NCBI GenBank assembly: GCA_039545275.1
Contig: BCHS01000009.1
Coordinates: 558,001-622,000 of the forward strand
DNA from: Pseudomicrostroma phylloplanum
Taxonomy: Eukaryota; Basidiomycota; Exobasidiomycetes; Microstromatales
DNA: 64,000 bases
Direction of reading: 5' to 3'
Of the stretch, positions 58,811 through 64,000 are shown piece by piece. The notes beneath the pieces were generated by a model. It did not search any database, was not told where the DNA came from, and saw only the letters and a list, made by a program, of their open reading frames with translations. Made by a program: the position numbers and the translations under genes. Within the stretch, counting starts at the first letter, position 1. Each line of letters opens with the position of its first letter.

Positions 58811-60301
58811 ATGTCGGCGACAGCATCGACATCCGCGGCTCCAGCTGAAGCTGCTGTGCTTGACGCCGCGTCCTCGAGCAACGGCTCAGCCGCCAATGGC
58901 ACCACGAATCACAGACAGGACGCAGACGAGCAGATGACAGAAGGTGAGAGGGGGCAGGTGGAGGCGGACCAGAGCTACCCGCACAGAGTACTGACCGCAG
59001 ACGCCATTTGTATGTGCTACCTTCAGAGGAGGCAGCTCTATACGACAGACAGCTCAGACTCTGGGGCTCTGTAGCTCAATCCCGCATCCGCCAATGTCGC
59101 GTCCTCGTTGCTCCCTTCCAAGGAGGAGTGGCCATCGAGACTGCCAAGAACCTCATCCTAGCAGGAGTCAAGGAGGTCATTCTGCTCGATGACGGAGACG
59201 TAGATGGGTACTCTTTGACTGCTGGCTTCGTCTGGAGGGAAGAAGATGTAGGCCAAAAGGTGAGTTCGTCCGACAATTGCTGAGAGTGAGAAGTCTTGCT
59301 CACACTCCATTCTCTGTTCACTCTGCTCCATGCTAGCGAGTCGAAGCTGCTCATGCTCGGCTCTCGTCTCTCAATCCGCATGTCACAATCACGACAGTCG
59401 TCAAGCCGCCTACCGTAGAGTCGATAGCTCCCTTCCTCGCTGGCTCTGACAGGCCTCTCTCAGCAGTCGTCTATACAAACTCCAATCCACTCTCCCCCTC
59501 TAGCCTCAGTCAAAAATCACTACAGCAACTCAACGCCGACTGCAGATCAGCCAAGGTCAAATTCCATGCCTCGTCCTCTCAAGGTCTTGATGGCTGGATC
59601 TTCCAAGACCTTGGTGATGATCACCAATTCCTTGTAGAGCGCAAGAGCACGCATAGAGACGAGAAGAACGCAGCGGTAGAGAAGACATGGACTGAGCTGC
59701 AGGAGCAGAGCTTTGTTCCTCTGGGGGCAGCATTGAAGCATGACTGGAAGGCGAGGAACGCTAACGCTGTCAAGAGGTCACTCAAGGGTAGTGAGAACAT
59801 GTGGGGCACATGGGGTGAGTTCAACGGCGGCCAAGAGTAATCCATCAGTCTACAATGATGGCCTGACACAAGCTTTACCCCCGATGTCCTACAGCCATCT
59901 GGAAGTTGCAAGAGAGCGGAGCTGCTCAAGGTCCGGAAGACATCCTCCCGTCTACGCTTCTGGCAACGGTTGAGGAGCTGATGAAGTCCGTCAAGCTCGA
60001 TGTCAATCTGCTATGGTCAGCCGAAGGCATCGACGCCCAAGAATGGGCAGAGACCTTCCTAGCAAACGCTCTACCAGTACACTCGACACAGCCTGCTGAC
60101 TTTGCACCCACGACTGCCGTTCTAGGCGGGATCCTCTCGCAGGAGATTCTCAACTCGGTCGGAGGGAGGGAGGCGCCCAAGGTGGCTAATTGGCTCGTCT
60201 TCTATGGACTGAAGGGTCAGGCGCCCGTCTTCTCCCTGGGTGGGCTGGGGGCTGCAAAGTCGAAGATTGAGGGGAGCGCTGCAGAGGTTGCTGCAAGTTG
60301 A
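58811..60301 (+). CDS. AOS1: SUMO-activating enzyme subunit 1 (Aos1/SAE1)
   Basis: Exons 58811-58943, 59027-59259, 59337-59814 and 59895-60301 encode 416 residues. After a ~40-residue polar N-terminus the protein reads MTEEEAALYDRQLRLWGSVA across the first splice site, then AIETAKNLILAGVKEVILLDDGDV (adenylation fold) and, near the end, FAPTTAVLGGILSQEILNSV and NWLVFYGL. This is the Aos1 pattern: a pseudo-E1 half that pairs with Uba2, which carries the catalytic cysteine, to activate SUMO in the nucleus. Length (yeast 347, human 346) is increased by the N-terminus and a Lys/Glu-rich insertion. The start has a suitable context (ACACAATG). Confidence 0.92.
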
Positions 60302-60758
60302 TAGGTGGAAGGTGCTGTAGTCGAGCGCAAAGCCCGTGTTTCATCCTTCGCCATACCCTGCTTGATGAAACGGCGTGCGCTTCTCGTCCTTGCATCCTGT
60401 TGTGGCATCTTTGCCAGCCTGGCGCCTTTATCGTGCTCTGATCTGATCTGACCTGATCTGCCATGATACCGATGTGTGCCTGGCGTGCGTGGAGGAGCGC
60501 AACTCTTGGCGGCTTCCTTTCACTCGCGCCTGGCTTCCCGTGACTGATGAGTTGCGAGGCGCGCCTCGGCCAAGTGTTGATTGCGTCCCTCGCCTCGCCT
60601 CGAAGTGCTGCTTCCGAAACACTCGAATCCGCACCCAGTACCACCATCCTCCCCAACCGCAACACAAGACTCCTTCTACCTCTGCGTGTAGTCTCATCCT
60701 CATCTCTGGTAGCGCTTGCGAACAACCAACTTCGAGCGAGGACTCGAGGTGAAGAGCC
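60302..60758. other. Intergenic, 457 bp, tandem plus-strand genes
   Basis: It holds the 3' end of AOS1 and the promoter of the shugoshin gene. A TGATC/CTGATCTG repeat occurs near 60436-60462. Nothing else was recognised. Confidence 0.5.
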
Positions 60759-63700
60759 ATGCCTCCTTATACTAGGAGGAGCAGTGGCTGGACGAATAAC
60801 GGCAATGAGACGCCCGGTCGCGAGGGAGGAGGAGGGGGGCCTAACATCGAGTACTTCCTGGAGCATCTTGAGCAGTGTGAGTCTCGAGAGCTCACCCCAG
60901 ATAATGGTTGCAGCGAAGGCAGTATCACTGAATCACTCGTATCCACCCATCTGTTCTCTCCTACAGTCAAGCGGAAACACATTTCCCAGAATCGCGATAT
61001 CATCAAGTCCAACGCCTTCCTGCAGCTCCGCATCCGCGACCTCGAATCCCGCATCCAATCCATGGAGGTAGACAAGCACCAAAACTATCGTGCTATAGCG
61101 CGGCTGAAGTATGAGCTCCATCAGGCTTCACAGCAAGGTAGCGTTAATGGGAGGGACATCTGGTTGGAACTAGGAAAGAGTATGGGCTTTCTCAATGAGG
61201 AGGTTGGAGCTAGTGGGAGTGCGGTGGGGAGGAGATTGAGACGGCCGGTGGCACCGCCGATGGCTTCGGTGAGGATTGAGCTAGATCCGGAGAGCTTGCC
61301 TGGTGGAGTGGTCAGGGCTATCGCGAGGGCTCCTGGAGAGGAAGGCATCCTCGAGGAGTCCGAGGACGAAGCGATGGAGGAAGCTCAACATCAAGATGCA
61401 GGCTATGAAGAACAGGAGCGGTTATACGACAGAGCTCAGATGCCAGTCGAATTTGGCGGATCAGCAGCTTCGTCAGTGGCAGCCTCGCCAGCAGCCTCTC
61501 TCCTACACGAGGAGCCCTCCGCACCTCCAACTCCAGAGCCCGAACGCATGGCCGTTCCCGAACTTGCCCCTCAACGCTCTGCTCCGCAATGGACCTCTTT
61601 CCTACCACCAGTGTCGAATGGAGAATCCTCTGTTCCGGTGGCTGCCAAACCCAAGAAGAGCGAGGCTATGAAGGGCAAGAAGTCGGCTGCTCTTTCCTCT
61701 AGTGCTAATCAGAAGCAAGATAGACTCAGCGCAAAGCCTTCGTCAGCTGTCAAGGTGGCAAAGGAACAGCCGATGAAGCCGGCTGCCGTGCTTGAGCAAG
61801 TGAAGCCTCAAGCCCGCCCAGCAGCCCGAGAAGTGTTGGACGAGGTGATGGGAGATGCTGCAGAGATGCAGTCGAAGCGTGCGCCGAAGGACACCGTCAT
61901 GGCAGACTATGAGGGACTTGCTACTGCCCGCGAACCCTCGAAGCAGCGGGTCAGCTCGGCCTCTTCAAGCAAGACGCTCGTGAATCCAGACGAGCCCAGT
62001 CCCTCGCGTACCACCTCTCGCAAGCGCAAACCCTCTTCCGGCCGAGAACCGACTATCCTCACCGATGTCACCTCCCTAGCTTTGCCCACGTACTCGGACC
62101 CGATGGAAGACGTGTACGATACCCCTGCAACAGACGAGGAAGATGCGCCTGCGGCCTCTGGCGGTCGCTCCTCTAGACGCTCGTCCGTCCGCGCGAGACC
62201 ATCCATCAACTATGCTCTCCCAAAGCTGAACACCAAGATGCGCAAGCCCGACCCGGAAGAGGTGAGAGGCACAGGCAGCCTTTCGTCTGCAGCGCTGAAT
62301 GGTCCTCCTACATTAGTGGGCACTGGAGAGGGCGAAGCGAATGGAGACTTGAAGGATATCAAGAGGGAGAGACAGATGCGGCAGGGCGTCTCCGCTGCCT
62401 CTGCCTCTGCCTCGTCTGCTGCTGCACGCAAGAGTTCTGCACCTCATCCCGCCAAGAGTCGCACCTCGAAGAGTGGCAGCCGGTCCTCACATCTCAATGG
62501 AGAAGCAAGCGCAAGCGAGGATGAGGAGGCTGATGGGGATGATGAGCGCGGTAGGAGCAGCGCGCTCAACAGCGAGCTGGAGAGCTCTGCTGACGAGAGG
62601 GAAAATGAGCATGGCTCCGTGCACAATGCTAATGGCTGGCCGAGACAGGGTGTCAACGGCGATCGACGTCGTACAAAATCGCACACGCCCATCTCGTATC
62701 AGGAAAGCGAAGACGAAGGCGAAGACACAATTGTCGCTTCTGCCCCTCCCGCCGCAAGCTCCGCACGGTCAGTCTCTGCTCCCACTCGTCCTGCCGCTGC
62801 AGTAGCTCAATTCACCGACTCGGATGAAGAGATCGAGGTGGCTCGCAGTAGTGCGGCTGAACAGGAGCACGACGAGGACGGAGATGTCACGATACCCGCA
62901 GCTATCTCTGCCTCTGCTCCTGCTGGCCCTTCGTCACGCGTACAGGCTCCTATGAGAACAGCGTCTGTCGGGTCGGCTGCGACGACGAGCAAGCGACCCG
63001 TTTCTGCTTCGAGTGCCGAGGGCTCAGCAGCGTCCCGGGAGCGGGAGCGGAGCGTCTCTGCGAACGCAGTCCTTCCCTCTGTGGAGCGGGCAGCGTCTGT
63101 AGCAAGAAGTGGCTCAGCAACGGCTGGATCGGCGACAGGAAGCTCGTCGAAGCCTTTTGCCGCCGCCGCCTCTGCGAGCAGACCGAGCAGCAGCAGTCAA
63201 GCTCTGAATGGCGTCCCTCCTTCTTCCTCTTCTTCCTCCTTTCGACCATCAAGCACTTCCGCCGATGGCTCCACAAGCACAAGCACGAGCGCGAGCAGAC
63301 CCTCCCTCGCCTCTTCTCTCTCCGCCACGGCCACAGGCAGCACCACCACCGGCAGTACCACTTCAAGCTCAAAAAGACCCTTCTCGGGCGCGGGCGCGCT
63401 AACAGACGCAGATCTCGCACTCCTCGCGCAGTCCACCTCGTCCCTAGCGGATCTCACGTCTGCTAGTGCTTGGCCTTCCACACCGCAAGTGGGCGGAGGA
63501 GGTGGAGTCGCGGGTAGAGCTTACCTGAAGGGTGGGATAAGAGCTGGAGTTGGAGCTGGACCTCAAGGGGCAGGTGGAGCAGGAGCAGCAGGAGGGAAAA
63601 AGGTCTCTACGCTCAGTCGTTTCTCGAATGCCCCTGGCACGGCAGCGGGGCTAGCAGGAACAGGGCAGGGTAGAGCTCTGGGAAAGATCAAGCCTTTCAA

Positions 63701-63914
63701 CCTCAGCGCGTCTTCTTCGCCCAACGGGACCGCGGGGACAGCGGCAGGAGCTGGAGGTGGTGGAGGTGGTGGTGGAGCCACGGCTAGTGTTGGCGGCGCT
63801 GGTGTTGGGGGCGCAGGAGTTGGAGGTATTGCAAGGAGCAACACCACCTCGAGCGTGCCAGGGGGAGCAGGGAATGAGAATCGCGGGCCGGCGTCGACGA
63901 CGTCTTCGTCCTAG
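60759..63914 (+). CDS. SGO1: Shugoshin
   Basis: Exons 60759-60876 and 60967-63914 give 1021 residues. Splicing creates FLEHLEQFKRKHISQNRDII, and the N-terminal coiled coil continues through SNAFLQLRIRDLESRI to about residue 100, the region where shugoshins dimerise and bind PP2A-B56. The C-terminal SGO motif is PSINYALPKLNTKMRKPDP near residue 450, preceded by SGGRSSRRSSVRAR; it binds phosphorylated histone H2A at centromeres. Shugoshin protects cohesin from cleavage at pericentromeres. In most fungi the SGO motif is close to the end; here some 550 more residues of Ser/Ala/Gly-rich low-complexity sequence follow, ending in Gly-rich repeats. The single intron is stop-free and a multiple of three, so an unspliced message would still encode a full-length protein with 30 extra residues. 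Confidence 0.88.
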   Translation: MPPYTRRSSGWTNNGNETPGREGGGGGPNIEYFLEHLEQCESRELTPDNGCSEGSITESLVSTHLFSPTVKRKHISQNRDIIKSNAFLQLRIRDLESRIQSMEVDKHQNYRAIARLKYELHQASQQGSVNGRDIWLELGKSMGFLNEEVGASGSAVGRRLRRPVAPPMASVRIELDPESLPGGVVRAIARAPGEEGILEESEDEAMEEAQHQDAGYEEQERLYDRAQMPVEFGGSAASSVAASPAASLLHEEPSAPPTPEPERMAVPELAPQRSAPQWTSFLPPVSNGESSVPVAAKPKKSEAMKGKKSAALSSSANQKQDRLSAKPSSAVKVAKEQPMKPAAVLEQVKPQARPAAREVLDEVMGDAAEMQSKRAPKDTVMADYEGLATAREPSKQRVSSASSSKTLVNPDEPSPSRTTSRKRKPSSGREPTILTDVTSLALPTYSDPMEDVYDTPATDEEDAPAASGGRSSRRSSVRARPSINYALPKLNTKMRKPDPEEVRGTGSLSSAALNGPPTLVGTGEGEANGDLKDIKRERQMRQGVSAASASASSAAARKSSAPHPAKSRTSKSGSRSSHLNGEASASEDEEADGDDERGRSSALNSELESSADERENEHGSVHNANGWPRQGVNGDRRRTKSHTPISYQESEDEGEDTIVASAPPAASSARSVSAPTRPAAAVAQFTDSDEEIEVARSSAAEQEHDEDGDVTIPAAISASAPAGPSSRVQAPMRTASVGSAATTSKRPVSASSAEGSAASRERERSVSANAVLPSVERAASVARSGSATAGSATGSSSKPFAAAASASRPSSSSQALNGVPPSSSSSSFRPSSTSADGSTSTSTSASRPSLASSLSATATGSTTTGSTTSSSKRPFSGAGALTDADLALLAQSTSSLADLTSASAWPSTPQVGGGGGVAGRAYLKGGIRAGVGAGPQGAGGAGAAGGKKVSTLSRFSNAPGTAAGLAGTGQGRALGKIKPFNLSASSSPNGTAGTAAGAGGGGGGGGATASVGGAGVGGAGVGGIARSNTTSSVPGGAGNENRGPASTTSSS

Positions 63915-64000
63915 CTACAGTAGCTAGCTAGCTGAAGAGATCTTGCTTGGGCTCACTTTGTCACAATGTAATGTAGACGCTAGAAACGCAAATGTGCATC

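Noticed and set aside
59010..59026. A 17-nt intron (GTATGT...TTCAG) in AOS1
   Set aside because: It creates a stop codon at the junction. The 83-nt intron 58944-59026 joins the conserved EEEAALYDRQLRLWG directly.

Overview
The window looks like a fungal nuclear chromosome segment. Genes are split by many short introns (mostly 70-130 nt, GTGAGT/GTAAGT donors), intergenic DNA is pyrimidine-rich and dotted with CA and CTGN microsatellites, and proteins carry long Ser/Ala/Gly-rich insertions. The gene set (Hrt3/FBXO9, Sur2, Isc1, Rsc7, Ecl1-like protein, CBM21 PP1 subunit, many-exon genes) fits a basidiomycete, possibly Ustilaginomycotina. That placement is inference from style and content. No bacterial, viral or transposon gene was recognised.

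Layout, left to right. 1-1742 (-): 5' part of a DHX35-type DEAH helicase running off the left edge. 1995-4318 (+): F-box protein of the FBXO9/Hrt3 type. 5002-6463 (+): Sur2-type sphinganine hydroxylase. 6811-9825 (-): multi-pass membrane protein with a frame break. 10160-11915 (-): Isc1-type sphingolipid phospholipase C. 12147-15019 (-): Arp8 of INO80. 16822-18829 (+): secreted expansin-like protein with a low-complexity tail. 19652-21389 (-): anthranilate synthase TRP2. 21806-22724 (+): eIF3j. 22923-25424 (-): Rsc7/Swp82 remodeller subunit. 25896-27920 (-): BadF/NAGK-type kinase. 29392-30816 (+): proline iminopeptidase.

From 31 to 43 kb the content becomes accessory: a cytochrome P450 with a frame break (31232-33091, -), a stand-alone adenylating enzyme (34326-36355, +), a 14-TM MFS transporter (36797-39295, +), an FAD amine oxidase (39739-41556, -) and a secreted GILT-like thiol reductase (41932-42959, -). 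P450, adenylation enzyme, exporter and amine oxidase side by side resemble a small metabolite or detoxification cluster.

The right third returns to housekeeping genes: an Ecl1-like zinc protein (44741-47077, +), a 4-kb gene-poor stretch with microsatellites and a poly-G assembly gap (47078-51159), a CBM21 glycogen-targeting PP1 subunit (51160-54648, +), AP-1 gamma-adaptin (55411-58373, -), the SUMO E1 subunit Aos1 (58811-60301, +) and shugoshin (60759-63914, +).

Exon models were built by hand by matching splice consensus, reading frame and family conservation. Every complete model sums to a multiple of three except the two genes reported as frame-broken. Positions of introns are therefore well supported; start codons are less certain where an upstream in-frame ATG exists.
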